Assembly: GCA_003439945.1 (NCBI GenBank)
Contig: QVRM01005607.1
Span: 434,001 to 498,000 of the forward strand
From: Dermanyssus gallinae
Lineage: Eukaryota > Arthropoda > Arachnida > Mesostigmata > Dermanyssidae
Direction: 5' to 3'
Length of the DNA stretch: 64,000 bases
The notes beneath the pieces were generated by a model. It ran no database searches. It worked only from the letters and a program-made list of their open reading frames with translations, and was not told the origin of the DNA. Position numbers and translations under genes: made by a program. Of the stretch, positions 35,421-45,600 are shown in pieces. Position 1 is the first letter of the stretch. Every line of letters starts with the position of its first letter.

Positions 35421-36780
35421 TTTGTCGACTTGCAAGTGTCATCTGTAAGTTGATGGCTGCGTTCGACAGTGCCTCGCCGAGTGGGTCCTGTACCGAAGCA
35501 GGCGAGGTGCGTAGCAGGCGGCCGCCGATGGACGCAACAGTTGAAGGTCAGGAACCTTTGGTCGAGAGAAGGCGGCAGGAGTGGCGGCGCTCAACGCGAA
35601 ACATAGATAGGGTGTCGGTCTGCTCGGAAAGGAGCGATGGTGGCCATGCCTGTGTTCATAAATAGACTTTCAGGCAGGCACGCAGGCAGTAGTTCTGGAG
35701 TTCGACTTAGGGATCGTCGGGGGTGACTGGGGGTCGCAGAGCAGGAGAACGCGAGATGTGAAGTGACGTCGGGGGTGACGTCGGCTCCCGACTGCCAGGA
35801 ACTGCGAGGAAGAAGTTTGCGAAGAGAGAAGCGACGACACCCCCAAAGACGGGACAAGCGGGGAAATGGGTAACGGCGGCAGACGCAGTAGCTGGAGAGG
35901 TAGAAAGAAAATACCTCACTTGATTTTAAATTAGAGCTTCGCGCACCGCCCCATCATCGTGCCTTTTCCGCCGTCGCCTCTTAGTCGAGAAACGGCTTCG
36001 ACTGGCGTACATCGGGTGACTGATGTACTCCTACTACAGCTAGGCTACTACGGCTGCTCTTTAGCTCGCTTCCCTGACACAGTTCCTTCCCTCGCTGTCT
36101 CCTCCTCCGTACTTGACACGCACTACCGTAAGACGTCGCCTCGCCTAGCTTTGCCCGCCCACCAGTAGTCGTTCTGGACGTCAACGCCAACTGATTTGAT
36201 CGACACCTGGGGCGGGCCTGGCCAGCTGGTCGGGCGGCCCGACGGAACCCATCAGAACTGGATGGCTCATTGTAGCGGCAAGGAACACAACTGTCAACGC
36301 ATCGACTAATACACCTAGGCATTGTAGCCGTGGCCTGGAAAGTGGTCAGCGCAACGACGCAAGTGAGTTCCGACTGGACTAGTGGGTGCGCTGTCGTCGT
36401 CGGCGTCGTCTTAAATTTTAATAACCGCAAGAAAAATTGTACTGACAATGGTTTCTTGTTTTATATATGGAAGATTATAGGAATGTCTTATGCACCTGCA
36501 TCGCAGCGGCAACTAGACCCTACCGGTATGGGACTCGTAAACACTACCAAACTTGCGTTTCTCTATGCCCGCTCGGGCTGGGAATTGCGTGGTCTTTCTT
36601 ATACAGTTCCTCATGAATACAAGGGATTCATGAGTTCCTTTAGGCTAAGCTTTATTTCAAGGAAGAACAACCGCAATCTCAACACCCACCGTTAGCTTTC
36701 GGGACAAAAATAGGTCTAATATAGACAATAAGTTTTATCAACCTTAATACAAACTAGTATTAACAAAATGTGCAATTTAG
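35421..36780. other. CpG-rich segment, no gene supported
   Basis: CpG-rich to about 36400 with several 60-155-codon frames on both strands, none recognised. AT-richer from 36410 to 36780. Confidence 0.35.
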
Positions 36781-36794
36781 AGCCAGCTCGGCCG

Positions 36795-37010
36795 ACTTCG
36801 GACGGGCCACTACACACGGTTCGAGCCGACACTACAACGAACCTCTTTGCATCTGCATCTGCTAATGTTGCGGTCGAAACGCCGAACACATAGTCAGATG
36901 CCGGATTTCTCCATTAAGCACTACTGACATTCGAAAAGCAACGAGCGAGGCAGGCGCAATCCGCTGTTACAGATTACGGAAGCAACCGAATCTGGCCAGC
37001 CTCCCTGTTT
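36795..37010 (+). pseudogene. Possible non-LTR retrotransposon C-terminal relic
   Basis: The plus strand reads LRTGHYTRFEPTLQRTSLH, then after a frame change CCGRNAEHIVRCR. The phrase LRTGH followed some 25 residues later by a C-x-C/CG-x-n-AEHIV-x-x-C motif is how many Jockey/R1-type LINE proteins end. Only this short piece is readable and it is out of frame. No tail or TSD was found. Chance resemblance is possible. Confidence 0.42.
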
Positions 37011-38104
37011 TTTCTTCGGATGCTGGACGGTGGCAGCGCCAGCAGTGGTGGCGACGGCAGTTGCATTAATTAGCAAAAACTTTAGATTGTCTACAACTCC
37101 GCGTGTATTTGCGCGTCAAGCTGATTTTCGTGGAGGATTCTTCGCCTGAAAAGGAAAGCGTTGTGGCACGCTCTTCGACGATCCGGCGACGACGAACTTC
37201 GACTGCTGGGTCAACGTATTTTGGCACGAACGGCGCGGCACTGATGCCTCAACGTTCCAGACTAGAGTTTAGGACCAGGTTGGTCGGCAAGAAACCAAGC
37301 TTGCTAGGCAAATCCTTGCCTACACAAAGGGGATTTTGTTGCCGGCTACGGTAGGTGACGTGAGGATATGCGCCGTCAGGCAGCAGAGAGCGAGGGTCGT
37401 CCAAGCCAGTGAGAGAAAGAGAAAGAGAGAGAGAGAGAAACCTTAAGAACAAGCACGAGTGTGCGTGTGTGAGAAAGCAGAGAAACACACAGAGGAAGAG
37501 AGACGGGAGAGAGAAGCAAAGCAGCGGTGGCCTATGCGAGGTGGCGAAATTTCCGGACACGCGAAATCGAAGGCTATCAGATGCGGTCGAACGGGACGAC
37601 GGCGACGACGACTACGGGGCCTGGTTTTGGTCAGAAAGTCGCCCTGAAGAGAAGCCCGCTCGGCCGGAGCAGGGATCTAATTCTACTACGACGTCTCTCA
37701 CAACATCCACAATCACGACGGCGGCGGCGGCTGCTGCTGTAACGACTACTATTACTACTACGACTACGACTACTGCTACTACTACTATTTCGCTACCACT
37801 AACGCTACTGGTGCCGCGATTGAGTGCGACTAGTCTGGGATCTGGCTCAGCGTCTTACTTACTTACTCCCTCACCGGCTGCTGGTCCGGTCGCTGTACGG
37901 GGACGGCTGTAGGACGACGGTCGGTGGTCGATGGTGGCGTCGGAAGGATCCTCATTGGATGGTTGGCATGCTAGCGAGAAATCATTTTCTGCCTCGCTTG
38001 TTTCGGCCCGTATTGCTACGCTGCTGAGTCTGAGCTCGAGCTCTAACAGGCGAACGCGAGCGATACCTCGCTCGACGACGACAACGACGGCGACGACGAC
38101 AACG

Positions 38105-38149
<45 letters not shown>

Positions 38150-39640
38150 TCAGCAGCAACAATAACGACAACAGCCAGCACCCGGACCAGAGCAGTGGCA
38201 TGGCGGCTGTGGCATTACCGATCAGCTCGTGCTCTCCTTCTGCCTTAGTCGGCGATGCGCCGTGGCCTGTTCATGGGTAGGTTTGGCACTGCTGGTTCCC
38301 TCTGACAGAGGAGAACTCCTGATCCTCGGCTTGAGTGGACCCAAAGACAGACGTAGAGACAGACAGACTGACGTACAGATGGACGGTCGGTCAGGCGAAC
38401 CGACTAACCAACCAACCAACCAACGAATGCATGAATGAATGAATGAATTAGGAGGAAAATGACGGATCAAGAGACTGAAATCAAGAACGCAACTAGCTAT
38501 TCCTCCTGCTTCTCTCTCTCTCTCTCTCTTATGCCAGTTCCGCCTGCTTTCCCTACGCCTCCTTTGCTCCCCCATTTCTCCTCCTACGCCTGTTACGCCT
38601 CCAATGTGGCAGACAACAGTGCGAAGGCAATGGGCAACATCTGTTGGTTCTCCTGTTGGCTCGGCTCTTTCGTTGCCCTTCGTTCCGTCCCTCAGCCACC
38701 GTTGTGTGGAAACTCGAACGGACGAACCGCCAGCGCCACAAGCCAGCGCAAGCGGTCTGAGCTAAATGAAATATTGGAAACGATTTTGCATTTTTATCCG
38801 CTGTCAGGAAGGCCGTCGTCTGCCCCCCCCCCCGCTGTTGGTTGGACCCCCTCCCTCATATCGTCGCGGGGAGGTGGTCGGGCATGCGAAAAGCCGGCCG
38901 GGCCACGGCCTCATCACTCGTTGGTTAGCTAGCTGGTTGGTTCGTCGGCTGTATTCGGCGCGGGTGACCCCACAACCCCCTCTCCGGCCCCGCTGGACAG
39001 AGGTACTCGTGAGGTACGGTACGCCTGGGGTCGTTCTTGTTGTCGCTGTCCCCCCTGTCTGTCGTCGTATGGAACAACGAACTGCTGCTTACTTTGTTCG
39101 CGAACCGAAATCAACCTTTAGCTTAGGCTATATGTCGTTGTGTTTGGCCCGCTGCTGTTCGAAATGAATTGAAGAGAGATGGGGCTCTCTATCCCCATCC
39201 CGCATCCCACGTTCTGAGCTTTCCAGTGCCGCTCAGCGCCGGCGAAGAACATCTCGTCTCTCTCTCTCTCTCTGCCGCCACCGTCTTCCTGGCTTGCTTC
39301 TGGCGGTCACGACTGCAGCTATCTTGATCTCTCCCAGGAGAAGGAGTCTTGGAGGTCTTGGAGTCGCTGGGGACGATGCAAGTTCACATCGTTTCACCGC
39401 GAGCATACTTACCTTAATGCTGTTTAGCCGTCAGCAGGCACTCGACCGCCATTTGACCCAGCCGTTTCGCGATCATGCGGCCCGGCCGCTCTACCTGAAT
39501 CGATGCCGACCTGATATCACCATCATCATCATAATCAGTCCCATCGTCTCGTTCAAAGCAGATCGTTATCGTGACGTGAGATGTACGTTGGAGATCGTGC
39601 ACGATATGTCCCACGTATGAGTGTCATGACCACAGGTGTA
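37011..39640. other. CpG- and triplet-rich segment, no gene supported
   Basis: GA tract at 37408-37440, ACT/TAC triplets at 37740-37795, CAA/CGA triplets at 38073-38170, ACCA and GAAT tetranucleotides at 38400-38450, and TC tracts at 38513-38530 and 39256-39273. The long frames across it are low-complexity (Thr-rich, Val-rich, Arg/Glu-rich). Such composition is common in 5' untranslated regions and introns, but no coding exon is demonstrable. Confidence 0.35.
38073..38170. repeat. (CAA)n/(CGA)n triplet tract
   Basis: Near-continuous CAA and CGA triplets, giving poly-T or poly-N/Q on + and poly-V/C/L on -. Confidence 0.92.
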
Positions 39641-39866
39641 GCAAACCCTTTGTCGTCCGTTGAACCCTAGACATCCTTCAGGCTTCAACAAGAGCACCGT
39701 TTACGTCCAGCTGTTCTGTCGCAAGCGATAAGTTCAATTCTTCGATGTGAAGACGATCCCCAGTAGCAGCAAGTTGAGGTGTAATGTGTGGAAAGGGCGC
39801 AGACTCTGGAATGCCGCATATCCGTGAACGATACGAGACCTCAGACTCAGCACACAAGGTGGCTCG
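39620..39866 (-). pseudogene. Possible gag-like retroelement fragment
   Basis: The minus strand has a 62-codon stretch free of stops (39678-39866) containing CGIPESAPFPHITPQLAATG and LHIEELNLSLATEQLDVNG. In another frame just downstream it reads GRQRVCYTCGHDTHTWDISC, a C-x2-C-x4-H-x5-C pattern one residue longer than the classical CCHC zinc knuckle of retrotransposon Gag-like proteins. There is no ATG start and a frame change is needed. It may be a broken ORF1/Gag remnant or coincidence. Confidence 0.28.
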
Positions 39867-40304
39867 TCACGTAACACAGTTCTGCCAAAGTCGCCAGGCT
39901 TTTACCTACAACTTGAATTGCAAAATGCTCTGATGGTGACCACTCTACTGGTGGTATGCTTTTCCATTTCACTAGATTTGGAAGTGTGTCGTGTTGTTTC
40001 CATACAGTTACGCAATGTAAACAAAAAAGCTTACCTAGAGCCGACTCAATAGTAAAATGGCTCTATTCTTGTAAACGTGGCTAACACAGCACTGATAGTG
40101 GCTGACCTAATATTGGATATTAGTTCTTAATTTAATACCATATCTTGCAGAATTATGCCTATATGTAAAAAGTAGGCTCCAAACATAGGAGAAGATTGAA
40201 TTCATCCCTGATGCAATGTTATGAGACTGGTTTATACATATTCTCTAGTGGCCGTTAGAAGGATTGTAAGTTGTGTGTCACAGGCGGTATTTTATCAGTT
40301 CGAT
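39867..40304. other. No gene seen
   Basis: Unassigned, AT-rich toward the right. Confidence 0.4.
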
Positions 40305-40500
40305 TCTGTTTATTTCACTCAATTTGGTTTTCTACACATTTCATAAGGTTATCTTCTTAATCCTCTATTTTCTTCACGCTTCCGGCGAGAGAAATAAGAT
40401 AACGATTTATGCTCCACTTTCGCGCATTCCACTGCGTAATACCTGGCATCCCTTCGCAGGAAAAACCTGCAGGTGCACAATTTATATTCCTCGTGAAAGG
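40305..40500 (+). repeat. Dispersed repeat R3, copy 1
   Basis: About 195 bp that aligns, in the same orientation, with 50307-50488. Shared blocks include cactcaatttg, gcgcattccactgc, gcaggtgca and cctcgtgaa. Its right part overlaps the outer edge of the palindrome that follows. Class unknown. Confidence 0.72.
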
Positions 40501-40640
40501 CGGCGTTTGAGCACACCAGGTAGACGGCATTTATCCTTCACACAAAAAAAGGTTAGCGTAAAATCAAAGTTTTTCCAGAAAAAAATGCAGCAGATCTTAA
40601 CCCTACTTTTCTTTTGTTGTCGGAACTAATTGAACGCGCG

Positions 40641-40712
<72 letters not shown>

Positions 40713-40810
40713 CGCGCGTTCAATTAGTTCCGACAACAAAAGAAAAGTAGGGTTAATATCTGCATTTTTTTCTGGAAAAACTTTGATTGTGCACCTGCAG
40801 GTTTTTCCTG

Positions 40811-40811
<1 letters not shown>
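40456..40811. repeat. Large TA-centred palindrome
   Basis: Inner arms 40564-40645 and 40708-40786 are nearly perfect reverse complements around a 62-bp TA array (40646-40707). The outermost 25 bp (40456-40480 against 40787-40811, core aacctgcaggtgca) pair as well, but about 80 bp of the left arm (40484-40562) has no partner on the right, so one side carries a deletion. Consistent with a small fold-back element or with break repair by template switching. Confidence 0.88.
40646..40707. repeat. (TA)n microsatellite at a palindrome centre
   Basis: About 31 pure TA units forming the loop of the palindrome. Confidence 0.95.

Positions 40812-40812
<1 letters not shown>

Positions 40813-40844
<32 letters not shown>
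40813..40844. repeat. (TA)n microsatellite
   Basis: About 16 TA units at the outer edge of the palindrome's right arm. Confidence 0.95.
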
Positions 40845-40845
<1 letters not shown>

Positions 40846-40897
40846 CTGTTAAATAAATACTTTTGGAATGTGAATAGAACTGTAAATAGAGATGCAA

Positions 40898-40901
<4 letters not shown>

Positions 40902-40935
<34 letters not shown>
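40902..40935. repeat. (TA)n microsatellite next to a mariner end
   Basis: TA array ending two bases before the left end of the mariner at 40938. Confidence 0.93.
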
Positions 40936-40936
<1 letters not shown>

Positions 40937-40937
40937 A

Positions 40938-42018
40938 CGAAGTGTGTTCAAAAAGTATCGCGACTTTTGTGTTTTTTCAAAAATTATTCATTTATTCATG
41001 AATATCTATTTTGTCCCCTTCAAAGTTATCCCCATGAGATATTATACACTTGTGCCAACGGTTTTTCCAATCTTCGAAGCACTTCAAAAAACCATTTTTT
41101 TTTATCTTGTTCAGCTCCTCCTTCGATGCCGTCTTTATCTCGTCAAGCGTAGCGTAACGTCGTCCTTTCATGGGCCTCTTCAGTTTAGGGAACAAGAAAA
41201 AGTCACAGGGGGCCAGATCTGGGGAATACGGTGGCTGCGGCATCATTAGTGTGTTGTTTTTGGCCAAAAACTCGCGCACAAGCAACGATGTGTGAGCAGG
41301 GGCGTTATCGTGGTGCAAAAGCCAATTTTTGTTCTTCCACAAATCCGGGCGTTTCTGGCGGATTGCTTCGCGCAAATTGCGCATAACTTGCAGGTACTAT
41401 TCCTTATTGACCGTTCTACCCTGTGGCAAGAACTCATGATGCACCACGCCCCTGCAATCGAAGAAAACTGTCAGCAAAACTTTCACATTCGACCGAACTT
41501 GGCGCGCTTTTTTCGGTCTTGGTTCGTGCGGCAGCTTCCATTGAGATGATTGAGCTTTGGTTTCCACGTAATAACCATAAACCCACGATTCGTCACCAGT
41601 TATGACCCTCTGGAGAAAATTTGGGTCGTCGCGGACAGAGTCCAACATCTCATTAGCAATGTTCATGCGATGCTGTTTTTGGTCGCAATTGAGCAATTTT
41701 GGTACGAATTTCGCGGCGACCCGTCTCATGCCCAAATCATTGATAAAAATCGAATGGCACGAGCCAATCGATATGTTTATCCGTATGCCACAGTCAACAT
41801 TCGGAATGCATCCGCGCACTTAATTTCGTTTTTCACACAAAATTTGATACAGGTTCTTTGATCCATTTTTTTGAATAGGTAAAAATCGAAGACGATCCAA
41901 AACACGTGCAAGCAAAGCAGCTGTCAACAATTAAGTGAACATTCAAAATGGCCGAGCATGTCGGCATAAGTGAGCCCGCGAAAATTCAAAAGTCGCGATA
42001 CTTTTTGAACACACCTCG
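40938..42018 (-). mobile_element. Mariner element 1, internally deleted
   Basis: A 1081-bp mariner in minus orientation with both terminal repeats. The left (3'-type) end is cgaagtgtgttcaaaaagta. The right (5'-type) end finishes with gaacacacctcg at 42018. TA lies on both sides (40936-40937 and 42019-42020), as expected for a mariner target duplication. Relative to its inverted neighbour it lacks exactly 187 bp (the equivalent of 42260-42446) and otherwise differs at few positions. The two copies together form an inverted repeat with arms of more than 1 kb. Confidence 0.95.
40992..41865 (-). pseudogene. Mariner transposase, deleted and with a stop
   Basis: Same protein as at 42173-43234 but inactive. 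The start MDQRTCIKFCVKNEIK and the next few residues are present. The 187-bp deletion then removes codons of about residues 30-91 (helix-turn-helix region) and shifts the frame. A tyrosine codon is changed to TAG near 41394-41396, after RTVNKE. The catalytic blocks VITGDES, HHDNAPAHT and YSPDLAPCDFFLF are intact in sequence. A few substitutions distinguish it from the intact copy (for example D162Y, V322F, Y343N in that copy's numbering), which points to a very recent common source. Confidence 0.93.
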
Positions 42019-42064
42019 TATTCGAATTTCGATTTTTTGTGGCGTTATGTTGGTACTCATGTCT

Positions 42065-43288
42065 CTCACTTATGCCGACAAGCTCGGCCATTTTAAATGT
42101 TCACTTAATTGTTGACAGCTGCTTTGCTTGCACGTGTTTTGGATCGTCTTCGATTTTTACCTATTCAAAAAAATGGATCAAAGAACCTGTATCAAATTTT
42201 GTGTGAAAAACGAAATTAAGTGCGCGGATGCATTCCGAATGTTGACTGTGGCATACGGAGAAGCTACCTTGGACCGAAGCAACGTTTATCGGTGGTACAA
42301 AATGTTCTCAGAAGGCCGAGAAGATGTGAACGACGAAGAGCGTGCCGGACGCCCGAGCACTTCAACAACAGACGAAAAAATTAATGAAGTGGAGAAAATG
42401 GTTTTGGCCAATCGTCGAATCACCGTTAGAGAAGTTGCTGAGGACCTAAACATATCGCTTGGCTCGTGCCATTCGATTTTTATCAATGATTTGGGCATGA
42501 GACGGGTCGCCGCGAAATTCGTACCAAAATTGCTCAATTGCGACCAAAAACAGCATCGCATGAACATTGCTAATGAGATGTTGGACTCTGTCCGCGACGA
42601 CCCAAATTTGCTCCAGAGGGTCATAACTGGTGACGAATCGTGGGTTTATGGTTATGACGTGGAAACCAAAGCTCAATCATCTCAATGGAAGCTGCCGCAC
42701 GAACCAAGACCGAAAAAAGCGCGCCAAGTTCGGTCAAATGTGAAAGTTTTGCTGACAGTTTTCTTCGATTGCAGGGGCGTGGTGCATCATGAGTTCTTGC
42801 CACAGGGTAGAACGGTCAATAAGGAATATTACCTGCAAGTTATGCGCAATTTGCGCGAAGCAATCCGCCAGAAACGCCCGGATTTGTGGAAGAACAAAAA
42901 TTGGCTTTTGCACCACGATAACGCCCCTGCTCACACATCGTTGCTTGTGCGCGAGTTTTTGGCCAAAAACAACACACTAATGATGCCGCAGCCACCGTAT
43001 TCCCCAGATCTGGCCCCCTGTGACTTTTTCTTGTTCCCTAAACTGAAGAGGCCCATGAAGGGTCGACGTTACGCTACGCTTGACGAGATAAAGACGGCAT
43101 CGAAGGAGGAGCTGAACAAGATAAAAAAAAATGGTGTTTTGAAGTGCTTCGAAGATTGGAAAAACCGTTGGCACAAGTGTATAATATCTCATGGGGATTA
43201 CTTTGAAGGGGACAAAATAGATATTCATGAATAAATGAATAATTTTTGAAAAAACACAAAAGTCGCGATACTTTTTGAACACACCTCG
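42065..43288 (+). mobile_element. Mariner element 2, intact gene, 5' end missing
   Basis: A mariner in plus orientation whose 5' untranslated region starts at ctcacttatgccgac (42065) and whose 3' terminal repeat ends with acacacctcg at 43288, followed by TA. Compared with element 1 it lacks precisely the 44-bp 5' terminus. The 44 bp in that position (42021-42064) are unrelated sequence. A copy of just this 44-bp terminus lies in inverted orientation 9 bp beyond the 3' end (43298-43341). On its own, element 2 should not be mobile, but its gene is complete. Confidence 0.93.
42173..43234 (+). CDS. Mariner transposase, intact (353 aa, DD34D)
   Basis: The transposase binds mariner terminal repeats as a dimer, cuts out the element in the nucleus and reinserts it at TA. 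The start is the ATG at 42173 (MDQRTCIKFCVKN). The frame is open 45 bp further upstream, but that part has no ATG and lies in the untranslated leader. Two helix-turn-helix regions occupy about residues 5-50 and 65-112, followed by the FVPKLL motif (116-121). The catalytic triad is Asp154 (ITGDES), Asp249 (HHDNAPAH) and Asp284 (YSPDLAPCDFF), with 34 residues between the last two, as mariners require. Length is normal (about 340-355). No stop, frameshift or missing catalytic residue is visible, so it may be active. Subfamily is uncertain (irritans or vertumnana-like by feel). It ends GDKIDIHE, 54 bp before the end of the terminal repeat. Confidence 0.96.
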   Translation: MDQRTCIKFCVKNEIKCADAFRMLTVAYGEATLDRSNVYRWYKMFSEGREDVNDEERAGRPSTSTTDEKINEVEKMVLANRRITVREVAEDLNISLGSCHSIFINDLGMRRVAAKFVPKLLNCDQKQHRMNIANEMLDSVRDDPNLLQRVITGDESWVYGYDVETKAQSSQWKLPHEPRPKKARQVRSNVKVLLTVFFDCRGVVHHEFLPQGRTVNKEYYLQVMRNLREAIRQKRPDLWKNKNWLLHHDNAPAHTSLLVREFLAKNNTLMMPQPPYSPDLAPCDFFLFPKLKRPMKGRRYATLDEIKTASKEELNKIKKNGVLKCFEDWKNRWHKCIISHGDYFEGDKIDIHE

Positions 43289-43297
43289 TATACGTAA

Positions 43298-43341
43298 CCC
43301 GCGAAAATTCAAAAGTCGCGATACTTTTTGAACACACCTCG
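43298..43341 (-). repeat. Solitary mariner 5' terminal repeat
   Basis: 44 bp identical or nearly identical to the 5' terminus of element 1 (41975-42018), in the same orientation, followed by TA at 43342-43343. It gives the whole block 40938-43341 a 3'-type end on the left and a 5'-type end on the right, in proper inverted arrangement. Confidence 0.93.
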
Positions 43342-43343
43342 TA

Positions 43344-43604
43344 CACTAAGTCGTTTAAGATCGATCTGCATCAGGATAGGCATAAAGTGCTCACATACTC
43401 ATAATTCATCAATTAAATCAGAAAATCCTTTTACGTAGGTACTTTTTCGTAGATATTTAGTTTGAAAACCAAAAGGTTTGTTATCTTAGTTAAAGACCAT
43501 CCGGAGCAATCAGAGACTGTCCGGTCTATTTAGATATATATATATATAATATTGTGATGATTTATTAATCATTTACAATACGTTTGCACACTCGGCAGTA
43601 CTCG

Positions 43605-43641
<37 letters not shown>

Positions 43642-45509
43642 GTGGTTTCGTTCGCCGTTTGAATAGTGGTGGTTATTGCAGTAATTATCACCATCTAGAG
43701 AACATAATCGCCATTATTAAATTAGAAATGGGAGTCAATTATGATTGGCACAGGGAGATTGGTCTTACAGAAATAATGTATCCCTACCCGACCTCACGTC
43801 CACCATAGTCATTGCCCACTCTCACGGAAAGAGCGAAGGCTAGGAGGTGCACACGTGATGAAGACGCGCAAAGACGTTTGGACGTAAGTCGGACAATGTT
43901 GGCTAGTTATGGTTGTAAACGACGGATCTGGCGGCTTATCAATCTGTGTGTTTATCAATCTGTTTGTTAAAGTTCTACGAAGGATGAGCAAAAAGCAAGT
44001 TTTAAACTGTTGTAATATGTTTCTTATTAACCAGTTTTTAGTTTATAACACATTTGTATCACAGCTCTTAGAGGTGATACAGATCCACGATTCTTCACGC
44101 AACTTGCATTCGCATTCGGTCCATATCTCATGAAACCCACTATACCTATATATCGCTTCATACGAAATCCATGTTTTAGAAACCCGGTAAAAAGTACCTA
44201 TTTTCGCAACATGAACGGTTCCACTAGTAAATGGTTATCGATCTAGTCTCATAAAAATGCCACTTAACATCTGCAAACTCAGCTTCCCATGTATAAATAT
44301 AAATATATATATTTTTTTCGACTTTCGCCTACCTCGCAATCGAGACATTAGGGGGACCTGGCCCGAAGACGCACAAACTTACTCAACGTGTCGGCAAGGC
44401 GCTCAATCGTTCGACAGGGGACACTAGAGCTGTCGAGTACCTGCACTAGAGACTATCGCTGGACATTCAACGGGGTAACGCCGTCTCTGTGCGTGGAATT
44501 CTGCTTGAGTGGACACGCCCGAACCTGGAGGAATGTGACGTTTTCACTTGATTTATCCGGTGTACACGTTCATAAGGAGACAATTGTTGCCGCTTGCATA
44601 TAAGCAAATAAAACTGTAACTATATATATATATATAGAATGCAAAAATATATGTATACAAAACGGAAGATTGGGTAGCTGCATTTACTAGAGAAAATCAG
44701 GTAAATCAATCCCAAATACTTGCAGAAACAGATCTGTTGGGTGTGGGAGGGGAATCCTCTATTGACAGAAAAACTTCAGTCGCGGCGGGGCTTAAGCAGA
44801 ACAGAAGCGCTTGAAACATATATGAGGCAGTGGCAGATAAAACAAAAATCAATAACTCCGAGTATTTACAGAACTATGACGATGAGAGATTATACTTGGC
44901 GGAGAGCAAGGCAAAATATTAGGCATTTGCAGCATATGGCATTGACCGCATTCTGTGCCAGATGAATGGTTTTCGCTATATTCGCCCTTTGAATTTCGTA
45001 AATGGCGCGTTGGTAACTGTTAGGTTTTCAGTAAGTGTTCTTTCTTCGCACATTTCTAAGGCAAATGTTGCCGACGCGCTCTTCGGAAGCCTTAATACAC
45101 GTTTAGCACAGCAGGCTTTTAGCGTGTCCGAACTTGTAAATCGCTCAGGGTCAACTATGGTGCACTTGTAGAAATGCAGTATGTTGCTACATGGAGTATT
45201 TTATAATATAGAGACTTAGATAAATATGCATACATTATAATATATGCATGCTGTCAACACTTGTGTTAACTTGTTTACAATGGGGCGGTTGAAAATGAGC
45301 AAGTTAGAAATCTAAATGGCCTAGACGTTGCTCTAAGACGTTGCTGAATGCAGTCAATGGTGATCTCGCAGTCAATTCCTGCAGCAAGAACTCAGAAGAT
45401 ATAATACAATTTGCTGCTACTTGCTTGAACTTATCCAGCGTGTTAGTCTTAGGTGTAAGTCCAGCAGAGGGATGCAACAGCGTAGTGTTGAACTAGACTC
45501 ACTATCAAT
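43344..45509. other. No gene seen; TA arrays
   Basis: AT-rich, with TA arrays at 43532-43549, 43609-43639, 44296-44312 and 44621-44637. No recognisable coding sequence. Confidence 0.5.
43609..43639. repeat. (TA)n microsatellite
   Basis: About 15 TA units. Confidence 0.95.
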
Positions 45510-45600
45510 AAAGAAAAAAAGAGTTTCTTTCGGTATTCAATCCCAGGCACCGGTTGTTTAAAGCAACGCGTTACCGCTCAAGTACCTACAGCCAATATTT
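45510..45600 (-). mobile_element. Possible degenerate tRNA-derived SINE
   Basis: The minus strand shows a box-A-like stretch (cttgagcggtaacgcg) and, about 35 bp on, gggattgaatacc, near the box B consensus. Spacing is right for a tRNA-like promoter. No body repeat elsewhere in the window and no TSD, so the call is weak. Confidence 0.35.

Noticed and set aside
37855..38248. Thr-rich or Val-rich secreted protein
   Set aside because: Both strands are open through the CAA/CGA repeat. The composition explains the frame.
42128..42172. Extended N-terminus of the intact mariner transposase
   Set aside because: The 15 extra codons begin with TTG and lie in the leader. The ATG at 42173 gives the N-terminus typical of the family and is shared with the inverted copy.
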